IMG/VR virus record: IMGVR_UViG_3300030329_004647
Location: 1 to 64,000 of that record
Strand: one strand, 5' to 3'
Source of the DNA: a virus
DNA: 64,000 nucleotides
Part shown: piece by piece, positions 24,877-34,324 of the stretch
Position numbering within the stretch: position 1 is the first letter of the stretch
Layout: each line of letters starts with the position of its first letter
The notes under the pieces: model-generated
Seen by the model: only the letters and a program-made list of their open reading frames with translations
Databases searched by the model: none
What the model was told of the DNA's origin: nothing
Made by a program: the position numbers and the translations under genes

Positions 24877-25065
24877 ATGAAAATATCAACATATATACTT
24901 GAAAATGATTTAGAAAAACTTTATAAATTCTTAGAGAGGAAAATTACTACTCCCCCTGTCGTGTATTTTAATACTCAAATTTCAGATATAAATTTTACGA
25001 AAGAAGTAGTAAACGTCCATATAAACTACAATGATTATGTCAGAATCAAAGACCAACAAAATTAA
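24877..25065 (+). CDS. Small hypothetical protein
   Basis: A 62-residue protein beginning MKISTYILENDLEKLYKFLE and continuing with two beta-strand-like stretches. It opens a three-gene overlapping cluster driven by a TATATTTG promoter. The overlap with the next gene is 35 bases. No family recognised. Confidence 0.65.
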   Translation: MKISTYILENDLEKLYKFLERKITTPPVVYFNTQISDINFTKEVVNVHINYNDYVRIKDQQN

Positions 25066-25297
25066 TTTAATCATAGAGGAAAATCCAGAAGCCCTATTAG
25101 CCGATGGTTTTGATAAAGCGATAATAGGAATGTGCCACCAAGCTGCACAATCTCCTGTTGTAGCATATGATTATGAAAAATGTATAAATATTTTAATGGA
25201 GGATATGTCTAGAAGAGACGCGTTAGAATATATGGAGTTTAATGTAGTAGGTGCATATATGGGACTAAATGGTCCTGTATTTATAAAAGTGTTATGA
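25031..25297 (+). CDS. Conserved phage hypothetical protein
   Basis: An 88-residue protein with ENPEALLADGFDKAIIG, VAYDYEKCINILM and MEFNVVGAYMG blocks, a pattern I recognise from short uncharacterised proteins of large tailed phages. It overlaps both neighbours, so translation is probably coupled. Function unknown. Confidence 0.75.
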   Translation: MIMSESKTNKINLIIEENPEALLADGFDKAIIGMCHQAAQSPVVAYDYEKCINILMEDMSRRDALEYMEFNVVGAYMGLNGPVFIKVL

Positions 25298-25572
25298 AAA
25301 TAGTTAGTGATAATTTAGAAGAAGCTATAAAATTAATAGAGACTCCTACCCATGAAATGTATCTTCACATATTTGATTCCTTCATTATGTATCATTTTTC
25401 TAAAAACGAAATAGAAGTAACAAAGTTTGTAGTTAAAGAACCTTATTTAGTTATTGATTTTATTATTAATAAAAAAAATTACAAAGCTGTTGGTGAAAAA
25501 TTACTAACTTATTTTGAAAAAACTGAAGAATTTGAATATTGTAAATCTGTTTTCGATATTTTAAAAAACTAA
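25294..25572 (+). CDS. Hypothetical protein
   Basis: A 92-residue protein overlapping the preceding stop by ATGA. It has an N-terminal helix (MKIVSDNLEEAIKLIE) similar in style to that at 24877 and alternating hydrophobic strands (YLVIDFIINKKNYKAV). No family recognised. Confidence 0.65.
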   Translation: MKIVSDNLEEAIKLIETPTHEMYLHIFDSFIMYHFSKNEIEVTKFVVKEPYLVIDFIINKKNYKAVGEKLLTYFEKTEEFEYCKSVFDILKN

Positions 25573-25578
25573 TCTTCC

Positions 25579-25588
25579 TATTTATATA
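25579..25588 (+). promoter_or_regulatory. TATTTATATA element (putative phage-specific promoter)
   Basis: A TATTTATATA copy 10 bases upstream of the Nudix ATG. Confidence 0.4.
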
Positions 25589-25598
25589 AAAAATTAAA

Positions 25599-25979
25599 AT
25601 GAAAACAAAAACTGCTGGAATACTTGTAATATGTAAAGAAAACTCAAAACTTTTTTTAGTGAAAAGAGCTCCACATCATTTTTATCATGCCAATGAATGG
25701 TCCATACCATCAGGACATTTAGATGATGGTGAAAAATACAAAGAAGCTGCGATAAGAGAACTTAAAGAAGAGACACAAATAGAAAATGTTGAAGACATAT
25801 CTTTTTTAGGTGCATTAGAAAATGAAGAAAGAAGGTTTGAAATTTTTAAAGGATACGTTCCTAATGAAATCAATCCAGTATTAGACCATGAACACACCGA
25901 TTACGGTTGGTACTCTATATATAATATTCCTTCACCCATGGGACAAAGTTTAAAAAAAGTAATACAAAGAGCTTTGTAA
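25599..25979 (+). CDS. Nudix hydrolase
   Basis: A 126-residue Nudix-fold hydrolase with a complete Nudix box starting at Gly39 (GHLDDGE, then REL-KEET at residues 53-59). Such enzymes split nucleoside-diphosphate-linked compounds such as damaged dNTPs, NAD(H) or RNA caps. The substrate cannot be read from the sequence. It is close to the minimal family length and preceded by a TATTTATA-type element. Confidence 0.9.
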   Translation: MKTKTAGILVICKENSKLFLVKRAPHHFYHANEWSIPSGHLDDGEKYKEAAIRELKEETQIENVEDISFLGALENEERRFEIFKGYVPNEINPVLDHEHTDYGWYSIYNIPSPMGQSLKKVIQRAL

Positions 25980-26022
25980 AAACATAACCACAAAGATAAA
26001 AGTCCGTAAACTTCATTGATGA

Positions 26023-26036
26023 TATTTATCATATAA
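26023..26036 (+). promoter_or_regulatory. TATTTATCATATAA element (putative phage-specific promoter)
   Basis: An element of the phage-specific type 9 bases upstream of the secreted-protein ATG. Its presence suggests that the envelope module is transcribed under the phage programme. Confidence 0.5.
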
Positions 26037-26045
26037 AAGACAGTT

Positions 26046-29000
26046 ATGCGAAATTTTCTATTAATTATATTATGTTTTATATCGTTTGGAGTTGTAGCAC
26101 AGAACGATTCGTGGTTAAACCTACAAATCCAATTTGATAACTATCCTGAAGAATTAGACTGGAAATTATTTCAATTAGACACTTTAGCACCGAACAATAT
26201 TCTTGTCGCAGAGGGCGGACCTTACTACTCAACACCAAACCAACATTTACTTAATGTTTTTATACCTAACTTACATTCTAATGAAACTTACATATTAGAA
26301 GTCCATGACTCATTTGGGGACGGGTTAAGTTGGCCTAATAATGGGTATGTTTATTTGTCTAATATTTGTACGGACACCATATCATATGTGGAGGGAGACT
26401 TTGGTCCTTTTTTTACAGACACATTAACTGTTTCACCATGTAATTCCCCACCATTAGGTTGTCCAGATACATTAGCACTTAACTACGATTCTCTTGCGCA
26501 ATACACAGACATGAGTGTATGTACTTATCCTCCTTGTACTTCAGGTTTAGACACTCTATATGTTGAACCTATATGTGATAATGGGGTTTCAAAATTATAC
26601 TGGCAGTGGTCAGACCAAACAGATACAAATCCTAATTGTGGGATTATCGGTTATTATAGAGGAACAGACCTAAATAACCTCCCTTTTTATCCTTGGCCAA
26701 GTAACTGGCCCCAAGGAGGATTAACAACAACTATTAACCAAACATCACAAGGACAAATGCATTATTTTTATGCGATGTTAGGTGATTCTACTTTAACTGA
26801 CACTCTATCCATAATGCCTATACAATGCATATTAGGATGTACCGACCCTACAGCGATGAATTATAATCCATGGGCAAATGAAGATGACGGTAACTGTCAA
26901 AGCGCACAAGGAAGTTGTAATTACGGAGAAACATGTGTGAGAGTAATAGTAACACCAGATTCTTATGGAGAAGAAACTTATTGGTCACTAACCGATACTA
27001 TTACAGGAACCGTATTAGGTTCTGTGAATCCTGGTTTCTACTCAACACCAGGAGTTCCAGTAACCACTAATGTATGTGCACCTGAAAATTCAGTATTAGA
27101 ATTTACATTAAACGACCAATATGGAGACGGTATGTGTGGAACTTGTTGGGGTGGAATAGATGGTTCGGTGTTAGTAGAAGCTTGTGGTGATACTATAGCA
27201 CACATTGGACCTCCTACACCTATGGATTTTGGAAGTGATACAACGTTTGTTGCGGTTCCAGCACCAGTGTGTACAACAACAGGACCTACAGTAGGTTGTA
27301 TGGACCCAGGTTATGTCGAATACCTCCCAACAGCAACACAACAAAATCCAGGAGATTGTGTAACACCCGTTCAGTTGGGTTGTGTTGACCCAATGGCTTT
27401 TAATTATGACTCCACAGCCAATCAACAACTTATAACACCTAGCTGTACTTATACGTTAAGGTTATTAGATGGTGCTGGTGATGGATGGTTCGGTTCTTGG
27501 ATAGGAATCACACAAGGAGATTCTATTATTGGTGATTTTACTATGACACAAGGAGACACTCTAGACATTCCAATAGTATTAGACGCAATAAAACCAGCAA
27601 AAATATATTTCTTTACACTAGGAAATTCAGTATCAACAGCTAGTCAATGTGGTGTTCAACTAATAAACCCAATGGGACAAGTTACATTTTACGCTGGTTC
27701 TAATCCATGGACAGACCCTATTATTCCATTTCCTTTTATATACACCACAATTCAAGATTGTGGAAACAGTTGTGTACCTACAATTCCAGGATGTATGGAT
27801 TCTACCGCATACAATTATAATCCAGGAGCAAATGTACCAGATACAGTGTTTCCGTGTTTTTACAATCCAGGGTGTATAAGTCCTGCTTATTTAGAATACC
27901 ATACTTATTTAGATTCTGTTGGTGTTGCTCCAGATTTTCTGGACCCATTTTCTTGTCAGAACCTTGCAATTTTTGGTTGTATGGACTCAACTCAATTTAA
28001 TTACGACCAATATGCTACTGTTAATTGGACTTCCGCGACCGATTCATCAGACCCGTGTGTCCCTATGATATATGGTTGTACAGACGCCACAGCTTTAAAT
28101 TATGACCCATTGGCTAATACAGAAAATTATACGTGTATACTACCAATATATGGGTGTACGGATTCAACAGCTTTTAATTTTAACCCATTAGCGAATACAA
28201 ATAATGGAACTTGTATTGCTGTAATAGAAGGGTGTACTGACCCTACAGCTATGAATTATAATCCTAACGCTAATACAGATGATTTTAGTTGTATAGCTTA
28301 CATTTACGGTTGTACCGACTCCACGATGTGGAATTATAATCCATTAGCAAACACAGATAACGGAACCTGTGAACCTTTTGTTTATGGTTGTACGGATGTT
28401 ATAGCAGCTAACTTTGACCCATTAGCAAACACAAATAACAATACATGTTATTATAATCCAGGTTGTACCGACCCACTTTATGTAGAATTTTATAATCAAG
28501 GATTTACCGCTGACTTTGACGATGGTAGTTGTTTGACCCTAGTTGTATATGGTTGTACCGATAACACTATGTTTAATTATGACCCAACCGCAAATGTAGA
28601 TAATGGTAGTTGTGAACCTTTTGTGTATGGGTGTATAGACTCTACTATGTTTAACTATGACCCATTAGCTAACACGGATAATGGTACGTGTGTACCTTTT
28701 ATTTACGGGTGTATGGACGCCACAATGTTTAATTACGACCCATTAGCCAATACAAATCAAGTGAGTGAAACAGATATCTCCAACCCATGTATACCAATTA
28801 TATATGGATGTACCGACTCAACAGCATTTAATTATGACCCTTATGCAAATACAGATAACGGAACTTGTGAAGCAGTGGTATACGGATGTACAGATGAATA
28901 CGATTTTCCAGCATACCTAGATTCAACTTATATAAATTATTTACCAGGATTTTCAACGGTTACCACTTACAATGTTGATGTCACAGCAAATACAGACGAC

Positions 29001-29417
29001 GGGAGTTGTCTATATTATGATGAAAATAGTGTAACAGGACCAGGTACACCTTATTGGTTAAATGATTCATGTTACGCTTGGGTAGTATATGATGTTGACC
29101 CATACTGTATGACAAATCAATGGGATGCTTTTTGTCAATCACAATATGATTATTGTGAATTTGGAACACCAATTGGATTAAATGAAATGACACGTGACCA
29201 AGTTTTGATTTTTCCTAATCCAACTAATGACTTAGTAACTATTAGGTCTAAAGAATCAGTAGATGTAAATATTTATGACTTCTTAGGTAATTTAATATTT
29301 GAATTAAAATCAATACAAGAAGAAAAGGTGGACCTGCGACCTTATTCTTCCGGTATTTATAATATACAACTTACTTACAAAGGTATAATTATAAATCATA
29401 AAGTAGTTAAACAATGA
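26046..29417 (+). CDS. Secreted multi-repeat protein with type IX secretion sorting domain
   Basis: A 1123-residue protein with a cleavable signal peptide (MRNFLLIILCFISFGVVAQ). About 18 copies of a Cys-flanked repeat follow, with consensus GCTDSTAFNYDPLANTDNGTC, densest at residues 675-960. Between the early copies lie PPC-like or beta-sandwich insertions containing DGLSWPNNGYV and DGWFGSWIG. The last 75 residues (QVLIFPNPTNDLVTIRS to KVVKQ) form a type A T9SS sorting domain. Such proteins are exported and anchored on the surface of Bacteroidota cells and are usually chromosomal. The next gene overlaps it by ATGA. In a phage it would decorate the infected cell surface. Confidence 0.88.
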   Translation: MRNFLLIILCFISFGVVAQNDSWLNLQIQFDNYPEELDWKLFQLDTLAPNNILVAEGGPYYSTPNQHLLNVFIPNLHSNETYILEVHDSFGDGLSWPNNGYVYLSNICTDTISYVEGDFGPFFTDTLTVSPCNSPPLGCPDTLALNYDSLAQYTDMSVCTYPPCTSGLDTLYVEPICDNGVSKLYWQWSDQTDTNPNCGIIGYYRGTDLNNLPFYPWPSNWPQGGLTTTINQTSQGQMHYFYAMLGDSTLTDTLSIMPIQCILGCTDPTAMNYNPWANEDDGNCQSAQGSCNYGETCVRVIVTPDSYGEETYWSLTDTITGTVLGSVNPGFYSTPGVPVTTNVCAPENSVLEFTLNDQYGDGMCGTCWGGIDGSVLVEACGDTIAHIGPPTPMDFGSDTTFVAVPAPVCTTTGPTVGCMDPGYVEYLPTATQQNPGDCVTPVQLGCVDPMAFNYDSTANQQLITPSCTYTLRLLDGAGDGWFGSWIGITQGDSIIGDFTMTQGDTLDIPIVLDAIKPAKIYFFTLGNSVSTASQCGVQLINPMGQVTFYAGSNPWTDPIIPFPFIYTTIQDCGNSCVPTIPGCMDSTAYNYNPGANVPDTVFPCFYNPGCISPAYLEYHTYLDSVGVAPDFLDPFSCQNLAIFGCMDSTQFNYDQYATVNWTSATDSSDPCVPMIYGCTDATALNYDPLANTENYTCILPIYGCTDSTAFNFNPLANTNNGTCIAVIEGCTDPTAMNYNPNANTDDFSCIAYIYGCTDSTMWNYNPLANTDNGTCEPFVYGCTDVIAANFDPLANTNNNTCYYNPGCTDPLYVEFYNQGFTADFDDGSCLTLVVYGCTDNTMFNYDPTANVDNGSCEPFVYGCIDSTMFNYDPLANTDNGTCVPFIYGCMDATMFNYDPLANTNQVSETDISNPCIPIIYGCTDSTAFNYDPYANTDNGTCEAVVYGCTDEYDFPAYLDSTYINYLPGFSTVTTYNVDVTANTDDGSCLYYDENSVTGPGTPYWLNDSCYAWVVYDVDPYCMTNQWDAFCQSQYDYCEFGTPIGLNEMTRDQVLIFPNPTNDLVTIRSKESVDVNIYDFLGNLIFELKSIQEEKVDLRPYSSGIYNIQLTYKGIIINHKVVKQ
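28065..28890 (+). repeat. Tandem coding repeats (about 63-85 bp units)
   Basis: About ten successive imperfect units encode the GCTD...NYDPLANT...C repeat of the secreted protein. Recurrent DNA words include TATGGTTGTAC, AATTATGACCCATTAGC and AATACAGATAA. Units diverge at third positions, so they are not a fresh expansion. They are prone to recombination and to short-read misassembly. Confidence 0.8.
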
Positions 29418-30016
29418 GACACATAAACACATTTGTAAAAGCTAACCTCACAGTAGTTTACTTAGGAATATTATTAATATTTTTTGCACTGATGTTAACT
29501 GCTTGTGAAAAAGACCCAATAGAACCCTATAATCCTCCTGAGGCTATTAATCCAGATGAAATAAAAGGCAATTGGGAAATAACTAACTTTTATTTATTAG
29601 AGGAAGGGTTTAGAATTGATTTATCTGCGTGGGTAGTATATGTAAATGATTCTGTAGCAGATATAGGTACTATAATCTTTAATGACGAAGGAAACGCAAA
29701 TTTTGATTTGATATATGGTACCAGAGCAGAAGGTTATGACTCCCAAATGAGATGGGGAGATAACTTTAATTCCGCTTTACAAGACAGTTCTACTTTAGGT
29801 TGGAACTGGAGAGCTGAAAAACCTTTGTGTAACACCACTGAGTATAATTATGATTATAACCCAGCACAATATTTTTTAGGAATGAACTTAGAAGATTGGA
29901 CTACAACTTATAAAACAGAAAATAAATGGATAATTGAAAATACAAGACATTATAATGATGAATTAGAATTGACGGGAGAACACTTCCAGTACCGTCGTTT
30001 AACTTTAGAAAGATAA
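29414..30016 (+). CDS. Outer-membrane lipoprotein, lipocalin-like
   Basis: A 200-residue protein with an N-terminal hydrophobic helix and a lipobox (FALMLTAC, Cys at about residue 31), so a probable lipoprotein. The next residues EKDPIE fit a Bacteroidota lipoprotein. The mature part opens with IKGNWEITNFYLLEEG and ends in FQYRRLTLER, the kind of beta-barrel pattern seen in lipocalin-like lipoproteins of this phylum. It overlaps the T9SS protein by ATGA and lies in the same operon as the TonB-dependent receptor. Confidence 0.75.
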   Translation: MRHINTFVKANLTVVYLGILLIFFALMLTACEKDPIEPYNPPEAINPDEIKGNWEITNFYLLEEGFRIDLSAWVVYVNDSVADIGTIIFNDEGNANFDLIYGTRAEGYDSQMRWGDNFNSALQDSSTLGWNWRAEKPLCNTTEYNYDYNPAQYFLGMNLEDWTTTYKTENKWIIENTRHYNDELELTGEHFQYRRLTLER

Positions 30017-30020
30017 ATTT

Positions 30021-30407
30021 ATGACAACTACAAAAACACAAGGATTTTTACAAAAAATTGACCCACAAATGTGGTTAACTTTAATAGGCTTTGTATTCAC
30101 CCTAGGACTTATTTATGGAGAGTTTCAACAAATGAAAAATCAAATACAAATATTTGAAGAAAAACAAAAACTTTTTGATGAAGATTTTGAGAATGAAACC
30201 AAAATGGTACTTGAAAAATTTGAAACATTAGAAGAAAAACTACAACTTGAAATTGAAACGGTAGAACAAAGATTAGATAAAAAGATTAAAACAATAAATA
30301 CTCTAGAAGATAAAGTATTTGATATTACAAAAGAAATAGATGTTGAGTTTAAGAAAATAGAAATGCAAATAAAAAATTTAGGAGGCCATGATATAACTAA
30401 AGAATAA
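30021..30407 (+). CDS. Membrane-anchored coiled-coil protein
   Basis: A 128-residue protein with one N-terminal transmembrane helix (MWLTLIGFVFTLGLIYGEF) and a long Glu/Lys coiled coil through residue 120. It has no recognised domain. Wedged between a lipoprotein and a beta-barrel, it could span the periplasm or trimerise as an energising or spacer component, but this is only inference. Confidence 0.7.
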   Translation: MTTTKTQGFLQKIDPQMWLTLIGFVFTLGLIYGEFQQMKNQIQIFEEKQKLFDEDFENETKMVLEKFETLEEKLQLEIETVEQRLDKKIKTINTLEDKVFDITKEIDVEFKKIEMQIKNLGGHDITKE

Positions 30408-30408
30408 T

Positions 30409-31521
30409 ATGAAAAATATACTTTTAATATTAACTCTATTACCACTTCTTTCTTTTGGACAAACAGACTCACTTAATTTACAACTTAAACAGGATTGGTT
30501 TAAAACCAACGTATTTGATGGGCTAGAGATTTATTTAGCGGGTAGTTATGGTAGACCTAATGATTTTTCTGACCAAACACTATTAGATGATTATGGATTT
30601 ACTATAGGTTTTAAGAAAAAAGCTAGTGAACTGTGTATAACTTGTCCAAAAAATGAATTTGGTAGAAAAGATGAAGAATTAAAAGCAGATGAAGATAAAG
30701 AATCATATGCTTTTAATAAACAAGGTTTAGAGTATAGAATTACCTGGAGTTATTTTAGAGACGATAATAAACCCTTTAAAGAAGACAGACAGTCTGTTAG
30801 ATACACTAAATTATTTAAAAAATGGGGTGTATGGGCTGAAGTAGACCATAGAAATACTATTTTTGATGATATTTCAGAATCAGGGTCCAATCAAGAATAT
30901 GTAAAAGGAGGTATAAGATTATTATTTAGAGCAACAGATTGGTTAAATATTACTGGTGGGGTAAATGCTAGAACAAACCCATTCGTATCATATACTAATG
31001 AGTTTATTAATTGGTATGAGGGAGCTTCTTGGGATACTGAGTCGTCTGCACAAAACGTATTTTATGATTTTAATGGTGATGGTAGTTGGGAAGATACAGA
31101 ATTAGTAGGTACTTACACAGAAATATTAGACCCTGTGTTAAATGAACCTTATGTTACAAATGCATATAATGCAAAAAAAGAAATTTGGGTTGCATCATCA
31201 TCACCTGTAATAGGTTTAGATATTCTTACCGAATCAAGCATCTACTTTTTTAATTTATTTGTTAACATTTATCCTTACCCTTATGATGTCATCACACCTG
31301 AAGTTGAATATGTTTACTCTGGTAATGACGTGGAATTAAAAGCATTTGGTATGGAAGCTGATTGGGCTCCTACTGAATCAATTACAGAATTTGATGCTGG
31401 GTTAGTTATAGGTTTAAAACTTGGTAAAAACTTTTCCGCTGAATTAAACGGAGAAATATCTAATTACTATGGAGTCTATAACTACAGGACTCAAATTGGA
31501 TTAAAATACAAATTAAAGTAA
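30409..31521 (+). CDS. Exported beta-barrel-like outer membrane protein
   Basis: A 370-residue protein with a signal peptide (MKNILLILTLLPLLSFGQ) and alternating aromatic strands to the C-terminus, which ends in the aromatic-rich YNYRTQIGLKYKLK expected for an outer membrane barrel. An internal DFNGDGSWEDTE looks like a calcium-binding loop. It starts 2 bases after the coiled-coil gene and stops 1 base before the TonB-receptor gene, so the five genes look like one operon. Confidence 0.75.
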   Translation: MKNILLILTLLPLLSFGQTDSLNLQLKQDWFKTNVFDGLEIYLAGSYGRPNDFSDQTLLDDYGFTIGFKKKASELCITCPKNEFGRKDEELKADEDKESYAFNKQGLEYRITWSYFRDDNKPFKEDRQSVRYTKLFKKWGVWAEVDHRNTIFDDISESGSNQEYVKGGIRLLFRATDWLNITGGVNARTNPFVSYTNEFINWYEGASWDTESSAQNVFYDFNGDGSWEDTELVGTYTEILDPVLNEPYVTNAYNAKKEIWVASSSPVIGLDILTESSIYFFNLFVNIYPYPYDVITPEVEYVYSGNDVELKAFGMEADWAPTESITEFDAGLVIGLKLGKNFSAELNGEISNYYGVYNYRTQIGLKYKLK

Positions 31522-31522
31522 A

Positions 31523-33928
31523 ATGCAAATCAACAAGTATCCCACCGCGACCATCTTTGGTGTATATATTCTATTTCTATTATTTCTACTATTCAACTCA
31601 ACACAATTAGTAGCTCAAACTATAACCATACAAGACCAACAAACCTTAGAACCCATCCCCTTTGCGAATATTTCGTCCTACCAGTTGTTAATAACAGAAA
31701 CAGCTAATGGGTTTGTTACAGATTCAGTTAGGGTTGGTACAACAACAGACATCAATGGTCATGCTGATATTTCAGACTGGTCCGATGATATGTTACTACA
31801 TATATCATTTCTTGGTTATGAAAAAAGAAAGATAACTAAAGGAGAGATATTAAAAAAGAATAATGTTATTTTCTTAAGAGAGACCGCACAGTTTTTAGAA
31901 CAAGTGGTAATATCTGCTAGTAAGTTTAGAGAAAAAAGAGAAGATGTGGCTTATTCTATAGAATCTTTAGATAGAAAAACCATAGAAAACGCAAATGTAA
32001 CACAAACTCCAGACCTTCTTACAAAAACTAATGGAGTAACAATTCAAAAGTCACAATTAGGTGGAGGTTCCCCAATCATAAGAGGATTTGAAGCTAATAG
32101 AGTTCTATTAGTAGTTGATGGTGTTAGAATGAATAACGCGATTTATCGTTCTGGTCACTTACAAAATTCTTTAACAATTGACCCTAATGCAGTAGAAATA
32201 GTGGAAGTGGTATTTGGTCCTTCATCCACGATTTATGGGAGTGATGCGTTAGGAGGGGTAATACATTTTTATACACGTAAACCACAATTTAGTAAGAATG
32301 ATAAAATATTTACCCAAACAAAGGTTGTGAGTCGTATGTCTCTTGCTGATGAAGGAATGTCTACTCATATAGATTATAACATAGGAGGTAAAAATGTTGC
32401 TAATTTTACCAGTTTAACATATACTAGTTTTGGGGATTTGAGGATGGGTCAAAACAGAAATCATGGGTATGATGATTGGGGGTTGGCAAACTATTACATT
32501 AACGAGAACGACGAAATGGTGGAAAATGAGAATTCTCATATACAAGTAGGTACAGGTTATGAACAATATGATTTACTTAATAATCTTACATGGAAAGCAA
32601 CTCCAGAAATAATTTTAAGATGGAACACCCAACTATCCACTACTACAAATATACCTAGATATGATAACCTACAAGATTATAATGATGGTGAGTTAAAATG
32701 GAGTGAATGGCACTACGGACCTCAGACTAGATTTTTTACTTCACTACAAGGTAATGTATATAAACAAACTAAATTTTATGATAATTTTAGAGTAACATCC
32801 GCATATCAATTCATTAAAGAGGATAGAATAACAAGAAAGTATCAATCAGAGGATTATAATAACACATATGTAGATGTACACGTATCCAGTATTAATTTTG
32901 ACCTTTCAAAGAAAAAACTTTTATACGGGTTTGAGTTTGTTAATAACCAAGTAATATCTACCTCAACGGCAGGAACTCAACCAAGATATCCTTCAGGTGG
33001 AAGTGACTTAACATCAATCGCAGCTTATACAACATATAAACATCACTTTTCAGAAAAATTCTTAATTGCGGGTGGGTTAAGATATTCTTCCATATTTGCA
33101 AACATGTCTTTTAACAATGATGACCCTGTATTTGTTACTGATGAAATAAATGCAACAAACGGCGCACTTACGGGAAATATAAATAGTGTTTGGAAACCAG
33201 GGAATGGGTGGAAATTCGATGTTGTTGGAAGTACAGGTTTTAGAAGTCCAAACATTGATGACTACGGTAAAGTCTTTGTTAAAAGAGGTGACATGGTTAT
33301 CCCTAATCCAGACCTTACACCAGAATATGCTTATAATACAGAAGGTACTTTGACTAAAACTTGGTCCAACATATCCTTAGCTGGAACAATATATAATACA
33401 TGGTTAAGAGATGCTATCACCAAACAAGATTTAGGGTATAGTCAAATACATGAAGACGAAGAAGTAAATGTGCAAACCCTGATGAATACTGAGGAAGCCT
33501 ATGTTAGAGGTATTTCTTTAGTTGGGAAATACGAACCAGTAGAAGAACTTTATTTTGAATCCTCATTTAACCTACAAAAAGGATATGATATATCAAATGA
33601 TGAACCTCTTGGTCATATTCCACCCGCATATGGTAAATTTTTAACTAGATTTAAACTTAAAAAATTTGAAGGAAGGGTTTGGTACGATTACGCTTTACCT
33701 AAATTATTAGAGAATTCTAATGGGGCGACGGACAATATTGATTTAGCGACTGATGAAGGTTGGCCTTTTTGGTATACACTTAATTTAAGTATGACCTATA
33801 ATATAAACAAAGGTCTTACAATGCAAATAGGGTTGGAAAATTTAATGGACCTACACTATAGAACATTCGCTTCTGGTCTTTCAGCACCAGGAAGAAATGT
33901 GATAATAAAAGCACAATATAAATTTTAA
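31523..33928 (+). CDS. TonB-dependent outer membrane receptor (heme/hemoglobin-receptor-like)
   Basis: An 801-residue receptor with a signal segment (residues 1-32), a carboxypeptidase-regulatory-like domain (34-115, including PIPFANISSYQL), a plug (about 133-245) with SPIIRGFEANRVLLVVDGVR and IYGSDALGGVIHF, and a full barrel. TGFRSPNIDDYGKVF near residue 575 and the C-terminal RTFASGLSAPGRN are typical of heme/hemoglobin-type receptors of flavobacteria. The reading frame is intact. Such receptors import iron compounds or other nutrients using TonB energy. The ligand here is inferred from motif similarity only. A complete receptor gene inside a phage-like gene neighbourhood is exceptional. 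Confidence 0.9.
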   Translation: MQINKYPTATIFGVYILFLLFLLFNSTQLVAQTITIQDQQTLEPIPFANISSYQLLITETANGFVTDSVRVGTTTDINGHADISDWSDDMLLHISFLGYEKRKITKGEILKKNNVIFLRETAQFLEQVVISASKFREKREDVAYSIESLDRKTIENANVTQTPDLLTKTNGVTIQKSQLGGGSPIIRGFEANRVLLVVDGVRMNNAIYRSGHLQNSLTIDPNAVEIVEVVFGPSSTIYGSDALGGVIHFYTRKPQFSKNDKIFTQTKVVSRMSLADEGMSTHIDYNIGGKNVANFTSLTYTSFGDLRMGQNRNHGYDDWGLANYYINENDEMVENENSHIQVGTGYEQYDLLNNLTWKATPEIILRWNTQLSTTTNIPRYDNLQDYNDGELKWSEWHYGPQTRFFTSLQGNVYKQTKFYDNFRVTSAYQFIKEDRITRKYQSEDYNNTYVDVHVSSINFDLSKKKLLYGFEFVNNQVISTSTAGTQPRYPSGGSDLTSIAAYTTYKHHFSEKFLIAGGLRYSSIFANMSFNNDDPVFVTDEINATNGALTGNINSVWKPGNGWKFDVVGSTGFRSPNIDDYGKVFVKRGDMVIPNPDLTPEYAYNTEGTLTKTWSNISLAGTIYNTWLRDAITKQDLGYSQIHEDEEVNVQTLMNTEEAYVRGISLVGKYEPVEELYFESSFNLQKGYDISNDEPLGHIPPAYGKFLTRFKLKKFEGRVWYDYALPKLLENSNGATDNIDLATDEGWPFWYTLNLSMTYNINKGLTMQIGLENLMDLHYRTFASGLSAPGRNVIIKAQYKF

Positions 33929-33933
33929 AAATA

Positions 33934-34107
33934 ATGAATTGGAATAAAATTGGACTTAAAGTAATGGATTACTTGAAAGACTATGGACATCACGCACTTC
34001 TATTATTCGCTGGTTGGGAGTTAAAATCAGCTGATTGGATGGTGTTTGCTTGTTCTATCACAATCTGGGCACTTGTTAACGAAGTTAGAAAGTATACTAG
34101 AAATTAA
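33934..34107 (+). CDS. Small membrane protein (paralogue A)
   Basis: A 57-codon ORF 5 bases after the TonB-receptor gene. The product reads MNWNKIGLKVMDYLKDYGHH followed by a hydrophobic ALLLFAGWELKSADWMVFA and a basic tail. It aligns with the next gene (YLKDYGHHALLLF against YIKNYAGHLLLFG, and WALVNEVR against WIVWREWR), so the two are tandem duplicates. Small holin- or anchor-like proteins are possible. Confidence 0.65.
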   Translation: MNWNKIGLKVMDYLKDYGHHALLLFAGWELKSADWMVFACSITIWALVNEVRKYTRN

Positions 34108-34110
34108 TAA

Positions 34111-34123
34111 TATTTATAATAAA
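34111..34123 (+). promoter_or_regulatory. TATTTATAATAAA element (putative phage-specific promoter)
   Basis: A consensus copy 9 bases upstream of the 34133 ATG. It shows that the longer in-frame start at 34046 would include the promoter and can be rejected. Confidence 0.55.
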
Positions 34124-34132
34124 AATAAAAAA

Positions 34133-34321
34133 ATGGATACAGTATTAAATTATATCAAAAATTATGCAGGACACTTACTATTATTTGGTTACACTTGTGA
34201 AGTTATAAGTGGTGACCATTTAGTCGCACAAGCTTTACTATTAGGATGGATAGTATGGAGAGAGTGGAGATGTAAATGTTCAGCTTGTAAAGGAGATAGT
34301 ACGTGTTGTAAAAGTAAATAA
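34133..34321 (+). CDS. Small membrane protein (paralogue B)
   Basis: A 62-residue protein starting MDTVLNYIKNYAGHLLLFGY, with a hydrophobic middle and a Cys-rich basic tail (CKCSACKGDSTCCKSK) that its paralogue A lacks. The start is set at 34133 from the upstream element. It forms a run of small membrane proteins with its neighbours and may belong to lysis or membrane remodelling. Confidence 0.7.
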   Translation: MDTVLNYIKNYAGHLLLFGYTCEVISGDHLVAQALLLGWIVWREWRCKCSACKGDSTCCKSK

Positions 34322-34324
34322 ATT

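Noticed and set aside
28065-28890. Regular repeats that could suggest a CRISPR array
   Set aside because: The repeats are in frame, encode the GCTD...C protein unit, vary at third positions and have no constant repeat with unique spacers.
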